64,000 bases of DNA from Argonema galeatum A003/A1 (GTDB lineage Bacteria; Cyanobacteriota; Cyanobacteriia; Cyanobacteriales; Aerosakkonemataceae), in assembly GCF_023333595.1 (NCBI RefSeq), contig NZ_JAIQZM010000002.1:225415-289414 (forward strand), given 5' to 3'. This document shows, piece after piece, positions 35,956-44,644 of this stretch; position 1 is the stretch's first letter; each line of letters starts with the position of its first letter. The notes below the pieces were generated by a model, which was not told the DNA's origin, did no database searches, and saw only the letters and a list, made by a program, of their open reading frames with translations. A program made the position numbers and the translations under genes.

Positions 35956-35984
35956 TTGCAGAATATTTAGCAATCGTGTTACAT
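35956..35984 (+). promoter_or_regulatory. Promoter of the 6S-like RNA
   Basis: TTGCAG and TTACAT separated by 17 bases would start transcription about 35991-35994, exactly at the base of the terminal stem. Confidence 0.45.
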
Positions 35985-35993
35985 TTCTTTACA

Positions 35994-36180
35994 GGAATTC
36001 CTTGGTGCTAGATCGGGCAAGAGGCAAATTTCTGAAGTAGCCTGTCTGTGGAAAAGTAATCCCAAAAGCTTTTATAGCAGTGGGGTGAAAGTGGTTCTAG
36101 TTCTGCTATATAGGTGTAAAAACATACAGACTGGGGTGAGAGAGATATTTGTCCGTAGGATCGTGACTACCAGGATTTCC
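35994..36180 (+). ncRNA. ssrS: Structured small RNA, probably 6S RNA
   Basis: A 187-base segment closes with a 12-pair terminal stem: GGAATTCCTTGGT (35994-36006) pairs with ACCAGGATTTCC (36169-36180). Internal stems follow, GTCTGTG with CATACAGAC, and an apical hairpin TATAGCAG...CTGCTATA. A single long, bulged rod of about 185-200 bases is the shape and size of cyanobacterial 6S RNA, which binds RNA polymerase holoenzyme. A promoter fits just upstream: TTGCAG (35956-35961), 17-base spacer, TTACAT (35979-35984). The 6S identity rests on length and shape, not on sequence comparison. A different structured RNA is possible. Confidence 0.5.
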
Positions 36181-36189
36181 TCCTCCCAA

Positions 36190-36231
36190 CACAGCAAGCT
36201 CAACCAGCCAAAGCCAAAGGCTGGTTTTTGT
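36190..36231 (+). terminator. Rho-independent terminator behind the 6S-like RNA
   Basis: AACCAGCC and GGCTGGTT form an eight-pair stem around AAAGCCAAA, followed by TTTGTTTG. It lies a few bases after the closing stem of the predicted small RNA and probably ends that transcript. Confidence 0.75.
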
Positions 36232-36283
36232 TTGCTAGTGGGTAAAGATCACTAGCCCTGTCGTACAATCTGTAGGAATGCCT

Positions 36284-36583
36284 ATGGTAAAAACTCAAGT
36301 TCTGCCGGAGGAGTACTCCACCTGTGACAGATATGAAGCTGAGGCTGAAATCTATCCAGAGAACTGGTTCCATGCTAAAAGCCGTGATACCTTAAGGAAT
36401 GGCGTCAATTTTTCATGCAAGCAAGATAAGAACAGAACACTTGACTTTAACTGGCTTAAAGTAGAGCCTTATGTCTTAAAGTTAGGTGTAAAATCTTGGG
36501 TACTGAGTATAAATGAGCGTTTTTTCATGCGATCGGCTGTTTGGTGGCAATTGGTCAGAGGGCACGTCTCTATGGCTGTCTAA
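36284..36583 (+). CDS. Hypothetical protein, doubtful
   Basis: About 99 residues from an ATG at 36284 (or 36278). No membrane helix and no recognisable motif; the sequence (TQVLPEEYSTCDRYEAEAEI...) has ordinary composition. It precedes the RRM gene by 88 bases in the same direction, so it could be a leader peptide gene or chance. No clear ribosome-binding site. Confidence 0.35.
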   Translation: MVKTQVLPEEYSTCDRYEAEAEIYPENWFHAKSRDTLRNGVNFSCKQDKNRTLDFNWLKVEPYVLKLGVKSWVLSINERFFMRSAVWWQLVRGHVSMAV

Positions 36584-36671
36584 GCGTTCGTCAATCCAGT
36601 TTCTCCTCAGCTAACACGCAGGGAGCGCTGGGCAATAAAGTTTTTTTGAACTAAAGTCTGGAGGATCTTCC

Positions 36672-37172
36672 ATGTCTATTCGTCTGTATGTAGGCAATCT
36701 GCCCAAAGAAGAAATCGATCGGCAAGAGCTACAAACGGTTTTTGCTGAAGCTGGCGATTCCATCTCCACTAAAGTGATTAAAGACCGTAAAACTGGCAAA
36801 TGCCGTGGTTTCGGTTTTGTGACTGTGCCGAATGATGAGCAAGCCGATCAATTCATTGAAAAGTTCAACGGCTATGTTTTCAAAGAGAGTGCCTTAAAAA
36901 TTGAAAAGGCATTACCTCGTTCTAAAGGTCAAGGTGAGGAGGATGCACCTCCACCACAGCCAGTGATCGCCGCCAACAGGGCACCCAGCAGCAGTCCTGC
37001 TCCCAGCGGCGACAAGGGTCGTCGTAACAACAAAAAGAGGAACCGTGGTGCCAGCAGCAGTAGCGGCGGGAACACATCGGGTAACTCAGACACAGTGCAA
37101 CCAGATCCCCGTTGGGCGCAGGAGTTAGAAAAACTAAAGCAGATGTTAGCTGCTCAAACAACAAATCCTTAA
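36672..37172 (+). CDS. RRM-type RNA-binding protein (Rbp)
   Basis: 166 residues. One RNA-recognition motif (about 3-83) with RNP2 (LYVGNL) and RNP1 (CRGFGFVTV), then a flexible tail rich in Pro, Ser, Gly, Lys and Arg. Cyanobacterial Rbp proteins of this kind are small RNA chaperones, often cold-induced and with long leaders. Their usual glycine-rich tail is here extended by about 60 residues, including KGRRNNKKRNRGASSSSG. The strong GGAGGA site precedes the ATG. A terminator follows directly. Confidence 0.93.
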   Translation: MSIRLYVGNLPKEEIDRQELQTVFAEAGDSISTKVIKDRKTGKCRGFGFVTVPNDEQADQFIEKFNGYVFKESALKIEKALPRSKGQGEEDAPPPQPVIAANRAPSSSPAPSGDKGRRNNKKRNRGASSSSGGNTSGNSDTVQPDPRWAQELEKLKQMLAAQTTNP

Positions 37173-37177
37173 TATTC

Positions 37178-37208
37178 TTCCGACCCCCTAATGGGGGTTG
37201 GATTTTTG
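37178..37208 (+). terminator. Rho-independent terminator of the RRM gene
   Basis: CCGACCCCC and GGGGGTTGG form a stem around TAAT, followed by ATTTTTGAG, six bases after the stop codon. Confidence 0.8.
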
Positions 37209-37721
37209 AGATAGTTCCACCGATTTGCACCTTTTGACGATCGGGCTGAAGCTGGAAGTTTCCTCCAAACTGCTCCTGGGTGCATTCTTTGTAAGCCAAA
37301 TTTTCTGGCGACCCACGGGTTCAGAAAAGTGGATTAGTCGATCGAGCTATGAGGATGTTTGAAAAGTTGGTTGCGATACACCAACCCTTTGGAGATCCCC
37401 CTAAATCCCCCTTCAAAAAGGGGACTTTGAGGCTTTTGTTCCCCCCTTTTTAAGGGGTCTAGGGGGGCTCGTCTGATATTTCTCAAACATCCTCTAACAT
37501 CTGCGATCGGCATAGAGGTATAGAAAGACAAAGATTTACCTCTACAAAGGCTGGGTATTGATACCTAAGCCTTTTTCCATATTTTTTTAATCTGTTTCAA
37601 TAAATTTTACTTCGAGCGTTTAATTGATTAAAATCCTTTTTTAGGTTGGCACGAATTCAGGTTATATTAAACCTGTGGCCAAAAAAGCAGAATCCTTCGT
37701 AAAAAATCAAGTACATCTAGA
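37209..37721. other. Spacer before the exopolysaccharide cluster
   Basis: About 510 bases. It contains the GGGGGAT inverted-repeat element (copy 2) and then an AT-rich leader (37560-37700). No gene is supported. Confidence 0.5.
37394..37469. repeat. GGGGGAT inverted-repeat element, copy 2
   Basis: GATCCCCCTAAATCCCCCTT facing TTTTTAAGGGGTCTAGGGGGG with a short spacer; about 76 bases, the same family as 29096-29168. Confidence 0.8.
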
Positions 37722-38378
37722 ATGCGCCGTCTAAACTTTTCTGCAATTCCTGAAATATCGATTATCCTTCCAACCTTTAATCGGGCTGAATATTTAAGCG
37801 ATTGTATCAACAGTGTTCTTAATCAAACTTTTCGAGATTGGGAACTGATTATTGTCGATGATGGGAGTCAGGACAATTCCTTTGAAATTATCGATCCGTT
37901 GATTCATAAATTTGATAAAATTCGCTACATGAAGCATAGAAACCGGAAAGCTGGATATGCGAGAAATGCTGGAATACAAGCATCATTTGGCACTTACATT
38001 ACATTCATTGACAGCGATGATAAATACAAGCCAAAGCATTTGCAGTCGCGTCTTGACTATATGAAATACCATCCAGAAATTGACCTGATTGAAGGGGGGG
38101 TGGAAATAGAAGGAGAAATGTGGGTTCCCGATTATTACCAACCAAATCAGCTTATTAACTTAAGTGAGTGTGTATTGGGGGCGACTTTTTTTGGCAAAAG
38201 AGATATTTTCTTTGATCTAAATGGTTTTAGGAAGATGGATATTTTTGAGGATACAGACTTGTGGCTGCGAGCGGAAAAAATGTGTAAGACTGAAAAAATA
38301 AAAGAACCAAAAACATACATTTATATAAGATCCGAAAGCAGTACAACCAAAGATTTTATTAAAGATAATATAATTTAA
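37722..38378 (+). CDS. Family 2 glycosyltransferase (short)
   Basis: 218 residues, soluble GT-A fold. ISIILPTFNRAEYLSDCINSV, VDDGSQD and the metal-binding DSDD are in place. It ends soon after the acceptor-domain motif (FEDTDLWLRA), so the C-terminal helical part is short but the enzyme looks complete. AT-rich compared with its neighbours. First gene of the exopolysaccharide cluster; 60 bases before the next glycosyltransferase. Confidence 0.88.
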   Translation: MRRLNFSAIPEISIILPTFNRAEYLSDCINSVLNQTFRDWELIIVDDGSQDNSFEIIDPLIHKFDKIRYMKHRNRKAGYARNAGIQASFGTYITFIDSDDKYKPKHLQSRLDYMKYHPEIDLIEGGVEIEGEMWVPDYYQPNQLINLSECVLGATFFGKRDIFFDLNGFRKMDIFEDTDLWLRAEKMCKTEKIKEPKTYIYIRSESSTTKDFIKDNII

Positions 38379-38438
38379 GGCGATGATGGTTCGCTTTCGG
38401 TCTGCTGAAAATCTAAAATTGTTTCGCTAAAGTTTGCT

Positions 38439-39587
38439 GTGGTGTTGAAATATGCGATCGTCCACGAGTGGTTGACGCCCAAAGCCACCGGGGGTTCAGA
38501 ACTGGTTGTGAGGGAAATCTTGAGGCATATAGATGCCGAGCTTTACGCCTTGATTGACTTTGAATCGACCAATCCAGAGAGCTATTTATATCAGCGCTCT
38601 ATTGGCACGACCTTTTTACAACACTTTCCTTTTGCCCGTAAGGGGGTGCAGAAATATTTGCCCTTTTTACCGCTAGCGATCGAGCAGCTGGATTTACGCG
38701 GGTATGATGTAATACTTTCTTCCTCCCACACTGTCGCTAAAGGTGTGATTACGACGCCGCAGCAGCTGCACATCTGCTACTGCCATGCGCCTATGCGTTT
38801 CGCCTGGGACTTGACTTTTGATTATCTTGGCAGTAGTACGATGGGGAGAGGCATCCAGGGCATCCTGACGCGGTATTTGCTGCATCGGCTGCGCCAGTGG
38901 GATGTCCTATCAGCGAATCGCGTGGATTATTTCATTGCCAACTCCAAACACACGGCGACGCGGATTTGGCGGTGTTACCGCCGCCGTTCGGAAGTAATTT
39001 ATCCGCCAGTCAATATTGAGCGATTTACCTTTCAAGAGAAGAAAGAAGATTTTTACCTGACCGTTTCCCGGCTGGTGAGTTACAAGAAAGTGTCTTTAAT
39101 TGTTAAGGCTTTCAACGAGCTGGGACGCCCTCTTGTAGTAATTGGTACTGGCCCAGAGTTGAAAAAACTCCGCGAGCTGGCCCGCCCCAACGTGCAGGTG
39201 ATGGGGCCACAGCCAGATGCGGTGGTCGAGCAATACATGGCCGGAGCGAAAGCGTTTGTGTATGGGGCTTGTGAAGATTTTGGTATTGCTCTGGTGGAAG
39301 CTCAAGCTTGCGGGACGCCAGTGATTGCCTACGGTGCTGGGGGTGCGACGGAAACGGTGCGGGACATTCGGGAATACCCCGATACTGGTACTGGCTTATT
39401 TTTTTGGGCGCAATCGGAACTAGCTTTGGTGGAAGCTGTCAAGACTTTTGAGGCGGAGGAGGGTAATTTCAATCCAGAGATGGCGCGATCGCAAGCAGCT
39501 AAGTTTGGGCCAACAATCTTTGAAAAGCGTTACCTGGCCTTTGTCTCTAGCGCCTATCGCCGATTCAAATCGCGCGAAGCGCTATAG
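38439..39587 (+). CDS. Family 4 glycosyltransferase
   Basis: 382 residues, GT-B fold. The N-terminal acceptor domain starts YAIVHEWLTPKATGGSE. The C-terminal donor domain contains the GT4 motif EDFGIALVEAQACGTPVIAYGAGG with the catalytic E-x7-E. Start uncertain: GTG at 38439 or 38442, or TTG at 38445, all within two residues. It probably adds a sugar to a lipid-linked exopolysaccharide repeat unit. Confidence 0.92.
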   Translation: MVLKYAIVHEWLTPKATGGSELVVREILRHIDAELYALIDFESTNPESYLYQRSIGTTFLQHFPFARKGVQKYLPFLPLAIEQLDLRGYDVILSSSHTVAKGVITTPQQLHICYCHAPMRFAWDLTFDYLGSSTMGRGIQGILTRYLLHRLRQWDVLSANRVDYFIANSKHTATRIWRCYRRRSEVIYPPVNIERFTFQEKKEDFYLTVSRLVSYKKVSLIVKAFNELGRPLVVIGTGPELKKLRELARPNVQVMGPQPDAVVEQYMAGAKAFVYGACEDFGIALVEAQACGTPVIAYGAGGATETVRDIREYPDTGTGLFFWAQSELALVEAVKTFEAEEGNFNPEMARSQAAKFGPTIFEKRYLAFVSSAYRRFKSREAL

Positions 39588-39726
39588 ATCCTTATCCTCT
39601 TGACACTCCCCTTGTCCCCTGTTTTTTTTGACTTTTGACTTTTGACTTCCTCATTCTCTCCTCTTAAAGTGTCTTAAGGCTTTATGATGTGGACTGTGTG
39701 TGGTGTGAAGTAGTGTAAGGAGTAAA

Positions 39727-40458
39727 ATGACTGCCGAAAGCCCGTTGATCTCCGGCAAGCTATTTCGGGGGTTTAAGAAGCGTGGTTTGCAGCCCAGAGT
39801 GCTTACAAGCAGAGACACAGGTCTGTCTCTTGAGGATCTAAAAGGGGAATTTGCCAAGCGGCTGTTCGATATTGTGTTTTCCTCATTGGTTTTGATCCTG
39901 TTTTCCCCGGTATACCTGCTGTTAGCCTCTCTAATTGCGATCGGTTCCCCAGGCCCGATTTTTTATAGGCAGAAACGCATTGGTAAAAATTACAAGCCTT
40001 TTGGCTGTATTAAATTCAGAACAATGGTTACCAATGCGGATGAAATCCTCCGGGAGATGATGGAAACCTCGCCTGAGTTGCGGTCAGAATTCGAGGGCAA
40101 TTTCAAACTTAAAAATGATCCCCGCGTTACCTGTATAGGAAAATTTTTGCGGGTAACCAGCCTGGACGAATTTCCCCAGTTCTGGAACGTTTTAAAGGGG
40201 GACATGAGCGTTGTCGGCCCCCGACCTTTAGTTGTGGAGGAGCTGTTCATGTACGGTCGCCATATTGATAAAATTTTGACCATTAAGCCCGGTATTACAG
40301 GGCTGTGGCAAGTTTCTGGACGTAATGATATTCCATACGAACGGCGAGTTCAGATTGATGTCTACTATGTCAATTTCAGGAATTTATGGCTAGATTTGTG
40401 GGTGATTTTCAAAACCATTGGGGTTGTGATTTTTCCTACAAATAACGGCGCTTACTAA
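39727..40458 (+). CDS. Polyprenyl-phosphate sugar-1-phosphate transferase (initiating)
   Basis: 243 residues of the bacterial sugar transferase family. One N-terminal membrane helix (about 50-72), then SPGPIFYRQKRIGKN, FKLKNDPRVTCIGKFLR, SVVGPRPL and GITGLWQVSGRNDIPYERRV, the full set of conserved active-site segments. It starts the assembly of an exopolysaccharide repeat by moving sugar-phosphate from a nucleotide sugar to undecaprenyl phosphate. Located between the glycosyltransferases and the GDP-fucose genes. Confidence 0.93.
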   Translation: MTAESPLISGKLFRGFKKRGLQPRVLTSRDTGLSLEDLKGEFAKRLFDIVFSSLVLILFSPVYLLLASLIAIGSPGPIFYRQKRIGKNYKPFGCIKFRTMVTNADEILREMMETSPELRSEFEGNFKLKNDPRVTCIGKFLRVTSLDEFPQFWNVLKGDMSVVGPRPLVVEELFMYGRHIDKILTIKPGITGLWQVSGRNDIPYERRVQIDVYYVNFRNLWLDLWVIFKTIGVVIFPTNNGAY

Positions 40459-40946
40459 GAGCTATATTTAGCTCGTAAAAAGATTAGGGCTTACGGGCTC
40501 GCTCTAGAAATAAGGAACGAAGAAAAATCAAAAGTGTGAAGTTTGAACTTTGAAGTTAAAGTAAACACAAAGGTTGAATTAAAAACTCCAATTTCAAACT
40601 TAATAACTATTGAAGCTGATTGCCTCTGGCTCCTTAAGCTAGCTACGTAAGTCCTAAATTTATTAGAAGACTTAGACAATGATGCAAATTATAATAATAA
40701 TTTGCAAAAACTACATTGTTTCTTGATACTTGACCTGAGACTATGAGTTAAGGTAGGAAAAGGTTGAAACCCTGCTACTCCTTCGCCTCCAGTAGGAAGC
40801 GAAGAAAGCAGGAATTACAACGGATGCAGGTGGATTGCCCCAGTTCTGACATTAGCCGACTTTGTTTAATCTGCAAGTCAGTCGTGGAGAAGGCAGCGCC
40901 TGCAAGAGATGTGTTTTAATTTAAAGATTGCTGGGGAATTGGGAAG
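40459..40946. other. Spacer with a structured leader upstream of gmd
   Basis: About 490 bases. The segment 40762-40820 can fold into a long hairpin: GTTG...CCTGCT...CTTCGCCT with AGGAAGCGAAG...AGCAGG...CAAC. It precedes gmd by about 120 bases, so it might be a regulatory leader. No known riboswitch class was recognised. The rest is AT-rich and unremarkable. Confidence 0.4.
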
Positions 40947-42026
40947 ATGACACAAAGGAAGCGAGCATTACTCACTGGCATTACGGGTCAAGACGGATCT
41001 TACTTGAGTGAGTTGTTGCTCGAACAAGGCTATGAGGTTCATGGGATTATCCGGCGGACTTCTACGTTCAATACAGACCGGATCGATCATATGTATGTAG
41101 ATCGGCATAATCCGACAGCGCGGTTGTTTCTGCACTACGGCGATTTAACGGATGGAACGACGCTGCGCCGGATTCTGGAGGAAGTCAAACCAGTAGAAAT
41201 TTATAACCTGGGGGCTCAATCCCACGTTCGTGTTAGTTTTGACTCGCCAGAGTACACGGTTGATACGGTGGCGATGGGGACGCTGCGTCTGTTGGAGGCG
41301 ATTCGGGATTATCAGCATCGCACGGGAATTGAGGTGCGGTTCTATCAGGCGGGTTCTTCTGAGATGTTTGGTAAGGTGCAGGAGGTGCCGCAGAAGGAAA
41401 CGACGCCGTTTTATCCAAGGAGTCCTTATGCTTGCGCTAAGCTTTACGCGCACTGGCAAACGGTGAATTATCGGGAGTCTTACGGGCTCTTTGCGTGTAA
41501 TGGGATACTGTTTAACCACGAAAGTCCCCGTAGAGGTGAGACCTTTGTGACGCGGAAGATTACGCGGGCGATCGCGCGTATTGTAGCGGGGAAGCAGAAA
41601 AAGACGTACCTGGGCAATCTCGATTCTAAGCGGGACTGGGGTTATGCTAAGGATTATGTTCGGGCGATGTGGCTGATGCTACAGCAAGATCAGCCAGATG
41701 ATTATGTAATTGCGACGGGTGAAACTTACTCGATTCGGGAATTTTTGGATTTGGCTTTTGGTTATGTCAATTTAGATTGGCACGACTATGTGGAGTTTGA
41801 TGAGCGATATTTGCGCCCAGCTGAGGTTGAGTTGCTGATTGGCGATCCCTCTAAGGCGAAACAAAAGTTGGGTTGGGAACCTTCTGTGACATTTCCAGAG
41901 TTAGTTGCTTTGATGGTAGAAGCAGATTTACAGAGATTAGGACTGACTTTACCTGATGGTAAGGGAGCCAAATTTGCGCCAGACATTGCTACTATTCGTG
42001 AAGAAATAGGCAGCCTTATGGATTGA
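40947..42026 (+). CDS. gmd: GDP-mannose 4,6-dehydratase
   Basis: Makes GDP-4-keto-6-deoxymannose. 359 residues, short-chain dehydrogenase fold. N-terminal NADP site [15 protein letters not shown], the [13 protein letters not shown] segment, catalytic SSEMFGK, and the YxxxK pair in [15 protein letters not shown]. Followed by fcl after 33 bases, so the two genes form a GDP-L-fucose operon for the exopolysaccharide. Confidence 0.97.
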   Translation: MTQRKRALLTGITGQDGSYLSELLLEQGYEVHGIIRRTSTFNTDRIDHMYVDRHNPTARLFLHYGDLTDGTTLRRILEEVKPVEIYNLGAQSHVRVSFDSPEYTVDTVAMGTLRLLEAIRDYQHRTGIEVRFYQAGSSEMFGKVQEVPQKETTPFYPRSPYACAKLYAHWQTVNYRESYGLFACNGILFNHESPRRGETFVTRKITRAIARIVAGKQKKTYLGNLDSKRDWGYAKDYVRAMWLMLQQDQPDDYVIATGETYSIREFLDLAFGYVNLDWHDYVEFDERYLRPAEVELLIGDPSKAKQKLGWEPSVTFPELVALMVEADLQRLGLTLPDGKGAKFAPDIATIREEIGSLMD

Positions 42027-42059
42027 TGGAATAAAGCCCCGACAGATGAGGATCGAGAT

Positions 42060-43004
42060 ATGACAGGTTTAGATTTGAAAGATAAACGAATTTTGGTCAC
42101 TGGCGGGGCTGGTTTCTTAGGCCGCCAAGTCATCCGAGAATTGTGTGAAGCTGGGGCTGATGAGCAGAAGATTACTGTGGTGCGATCGCGCGAGTACGAT
42201 TTGCGATCGATGGAAGCTTGTCAAAAAGTTGTCCAACAGCAAGATGTTATCGTTCACTTGGCGGCGCACGTTGGCGGTATTGGTTTAAATCGGGAAAAAC
42301 CAGGTGAGTTATTCTACGACAATCTGATGATGGGCGTGCAATTAATTCACGCCGCCTATCAAGCAGGTGTGGAAAAATTTGTCTGCGTGGGTACTATCTG
42401 CGCTTATCCCAAATTTACGCCTGTTCCGTTTAAAGAGGATGATCTTTGGAATGGTTATCCAGAAGAAACGAATGCGCCTTATGGTGTTGCCAAGAAAGCT
42501 TTATTGGTGCAACTGCAATCTTATCGGCAGCAGTACGGTTTTAATGGGGTTTACTTGTTGCCCGTGAATTTGTACGGCCCAGATGATAATTTCGATCCGC
42601 GCAGTTCTCACGTGATTCCGGCGTTAATTCGCAAGGTTCACGAGGCACAACAACGGGGAGATAAACAGTTACCTGTTTGGGGAGATGGCAGTCCCAGTCG
42701 CGAGTTTCTCTATGTAGATGATGCGGCGCGGGGAATTGCGATGGCTACTGTGTCTTACGATGAGTCTGACCCGGTGAACTTGGGAACTAATTATGAGATT
42801 ACGATTCGCGATTTGGTGGAACTGATTTGCGAGTTGATGGGATTTGAGGGGGAAATTGTTTGGGAAACGGATCAGCCAAACGGTCAGCCGCGTCGTTGTT
42901 TGGATACGGAACGGGCGAAGGAGAAGTTTGGGTTTACGGCGCAGATCGAGTTTAAGCAAGGGTTGAAGAATACGATCGATTGGTATCGTCAGCACGCTGA
43001 GTAA
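42060..43004 (+). CDS. fcl: GDP-L-fucose synthase
   Basis: Epimerises and reduces the Gmd product to GDP-L-fucose. 314 residues. [10 protein letters not shown] near the N-terminus, the [10 protein letters not shown] catalytic serine region, the YGVAKKALL active-site Tyr/Lys and the [11 protein letters not shown] substrate loop. Second gene of the gmd-fcl operon. A GGTAC palindrome begins four bases after its stop codon and may act in transcription termination. Confidence 0.96.
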   Translation: MTGLDLKDKRILVTGGAGFLGRQVIRELCEAGADEQKITVVRSREYDLRSMEACQKVVQQQDVIVHLAAHVGGIGLNREKPGELFYDNLMMGVQLIHAAYQAGVEKFVCVGTICAYPKFTPVPFKEDDLWNGYPEETNAPYGVAKKALLVQLQSYRQQYGFNGVYLLPVNLYGPDDNFDPRSSHVIPALIRKVHEAQQRGDKQLPVWGDGSPSREFLYVDDAARGIAMATVSYDESDPVNLGTNYEITIRDLVELICELMGFEGEIVWETDQPNGQPRRCLDTERAKEKFGFTAQIEFKQGLKNTIDWYRQHAE

Positions 43005-43007
43005 TTA

Positions 43008-43049
43008 GGTACGTAGTTGCGCTTTAGCGCTAAAGCGCAACTATGTACC
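43008..43049. repeat. GGTAC palindrome, copy B (42 bp)
   Basis: GGTACGTAGTTGCGCTTTAG facing CTAAAGCGCAACTATGTACC; arms of 21 with one mismatched pair. It starts four bases after the fcl stop codon. Confidence 0.9.
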
Positions 43050-43171
43050 AAGATTTTTTGCGATCGCTCTTGCTATTTTTATCTCTTTGTAGTATTATGT
43101 AAGAGTGGGAAAATGTGCGCTCAGGTAGACCCCTTCACAGAATTGTAGATATGGCTAAGAAACCGGATTTC

Positions 43172-43288
43172 GGCTCTTTCGGAGTTGCTATGCTTTTGTT
43201 CACTTAAGAACATTTTTATTTCTTTTCTCCTCTCCCACTCTCCCCCTCTCCCCCTCTACTCAAATAGCATAGTAAGTACGGAAGAGCC
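43172..43288. mobile_element. MITE-like element B (117 bp, degenerate terminal repeats)
   Basis: GGCTCTTTCGGAGTTGCTAT... (43172-43193) and the 22-base right end at 43267-43288 agree at 18 of 22 positions as inverted repeats. The right end shares TAAGTACGGAAGAGCC with element A at 32927-32942. The interior is a pyrimidine-rich stretch (TCTCCTCTCCCACTCTCCCC) with no frame. Confidence 0.6.
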
Positions 43289-43333
43289 AAAAACCTTCTC
43301 CCCAATCAACAAGTGAGGGTAATTGTCTCCGCT

Positions 43334-43370
43334 CCAGAAACCTGGTTTCTTCTGCGAAACCGAGTTTCTC
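43334..43370. repeat. AGAAACCCGG palindrome, degenerate copy 2
   Basis: CCAGAAACCTGGTTTCTTCT facing GCGAAACCGAGTTTCTCTG; diverged relative of the palindrome at 17417-17449. Confidence 0.55.
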
Positions 43371-43442
43371 TGCACCTCAGTCACCTGAACAAGGCTGTAT
43401 TTGTTGGCTAGGGTGATAAAGAGGCTATTTATGAGACTTCAA

Positions 43443-43641
43443 ATCTTTGCGCTACGCATTCAGCCCGCCGTGGAATCAATTCCACGGCTAAGAGCGAAAG
43501 TCCACTCAAGTGGACTAAATAAAGAAAGGTTTTTTTCCATTTTACTAGACTTGTAACTAACTCCAGTCGTCTAAAGACGACTTTCGCTATTAGCCTTGGA
43601 CTTGAGTCCAAGGCGGGTGGAATGCGTAGTGCAAGATATCA
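43443..43641. repeat. Composite four-hairpin dispersed element, copy 2
   Basis: About 199 bases. Outer arms ATCTTTGCGCTACGCATTC (left) and GAATGCGTAGTGCAAGAT (right). H1 43467-43488 (10-bp arms, centre CA), H2 43499-43516 (AGTCCACT/AGTGGACT), H3 43565-43582 (AGTCGTCT/AGACGACT), H4 43593-43614 (10-bp arms, centre TG). The alternative stem pairs AGCGAAAGTC (43493-43502) with GACTTTCGCT (43579-43588). The core matches copy 1; H1, H4 and the outer arms differ in sequence but still pair. Confidence 0.85.
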
Positions 43642-43887
43642 GTCCATCCTATTTATTACATACACACAAGTCCGATCGCATTACCCCATTCTCTCCCATC
43701 TGATTCGCAAAAATATATAGATAAACCTATTGACAGGCTTAATTTTTTTATGCTATATTTATTTTGATAAGGAAGAACTATTGTTTTATATTTAATTTGA
43801 GTTATATTTCGGAATTGTTAAACTTACGGCTAGATTTTTAGTTTTATATAGGAATTTTACACTGTTTTTAAAGGGACTTCAGATAAC

Positions 43888-43940
43888 TTTACAAAAAATT
43901 AATATAATGATGTATAATATAATGTATATAGCTAGCTAGC
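43888..43940 (+). promoter_or_regulatory. Promoter and possible operator of the toxin-antitoxin pair
   Basis: TATAAT at 43913-43918 with TTTACA at 43888-43893 (19-base spacing), flanked by direct repeats of TATAATATAATG-like sequence and by the palindrome GCTAGCTAGC (43931-43940). A ribbon-helix-helix antitoxin would be expected to bind such repeats. Binding is inference. Confidence 0.45.
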
Positions 43941-43946
43941 AAAATC

Positions 43947-44204
43947 ATGTCTGCTAAAATCCGCAAGCAAATATACATAGAACCGCGTCAAGAAAACCTG
44001 CTAAAGGCGATCGCCCAACAAGCAAACATTAGTGAAGCGGAAATTATTCGCCAAGCGATCGATCTGCATATTGGTTCGATCGCTGTTCCTCAAACGAATC
44101 TTGCTGCTTGGGAAACCGAGAAAGAGTTTATTAACAGCATCAAAAACCAACCTTCTCTCGTTGGAGGACGAGACTGGCGACGGGAAGACCTCTATGAACG
44201 GTAA
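43947..44204 (+). CDS. Ribbon-helix-helix antitoxin
   Basis: 85 residues. KIRKQIYIEPRQENLLKAIAQQ and SEAEIIRQAIDLHI give the strand-helix-helix DNA-binding unit; the C-terminal half (about 50-85) should wrap and inhibit the toxin. It overlaps the PIN toxin gene by 11 bases, the classic antitoxin-first arrangement with coupled translation. It likely represses its own promoter. Confidence 0.88.
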   Translation: MSAKIRKQIYIEPRQENLLKAIAQQANISEAEIIRQAIDLHIGSIAVPQTNLAAWETEKEFINSIKNQPSLVGGRDWRREDLYER

Positions 44205-44634
44205 AATTTTGCTGGATACTAACATTCTCGTCTATATATATGACTCTTTAGATCGGACAAAACAGGATCGGGCAATTGAGGTTGTCGATAAACTAATTCG
44301 TACTAATCGCGCTGTAATTAGTACCCAAGTTATTGGGGAATTTTTCAGGGCAACTACCCGGGCAAAACGTCCCCTTTTGACTCCTGCTGAGGCGCTGGGA
44401 CGGATGCGGAATTACTTGGCAGCTTGTCATGTGGTTGATGTGACGCAGCTAATTAGTTTAGAAGCGATTCGGGGTGTGGAAACTCATAATTTCGGATATT
44501 GGGATGCTCAAATCTGGGCTACTGCTAGACTAAACCAAATTTTAGAAGTTTATAGTGAGGATTTTAACTCAGGTGCGATCGTTGAGGGAGTAAGATTTAC
44601 CAATCCTTTTACCGATGATTTTGAGTTGCCTTGA
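44194..44634 (+). CDS. PIN-domain ribonuclease toxin (VapC-like)
   Basis: 146 residues from the ATG at 44194, which overlaps the antitoxin stop codon; a longer frame to 44032 lies inside the antitoxin and is rejected. Acidic metal-binding residues appear in order: Asp8 (LLDTNILVY), Glu in VIGEFF and Asp in WDAQIWATA. PIN toxins cut tRNA or rRNA when released from their antitoxin; the target here is unknown. Confidence 0.9.
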   Translation: MNGKILLDTNILVYIYDSLDRTKQDRAIEVVDKLIRTNRAVISTQVIGEFFRATTRAKRPLLTPAEALGRMRNYLAACHVVDVTQLISLEAIRGVETHNFGYWDAQIWATARLNQILEVYSEDFNSGAIVEGVRFTNPFTDDFELP

Positions 44635-44644
44635 TAAATAAGGT

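Noticed and set aside
41230..41466. 78-codon arginine-rich plus frame within gmd
   Set aside because: Out-of-frame shadow of a well-conserved gene.
43429..43611. 60-codon minus-strand frame in the composite element
   Set aside because: Its residues come from hairpin arms; no start signals.
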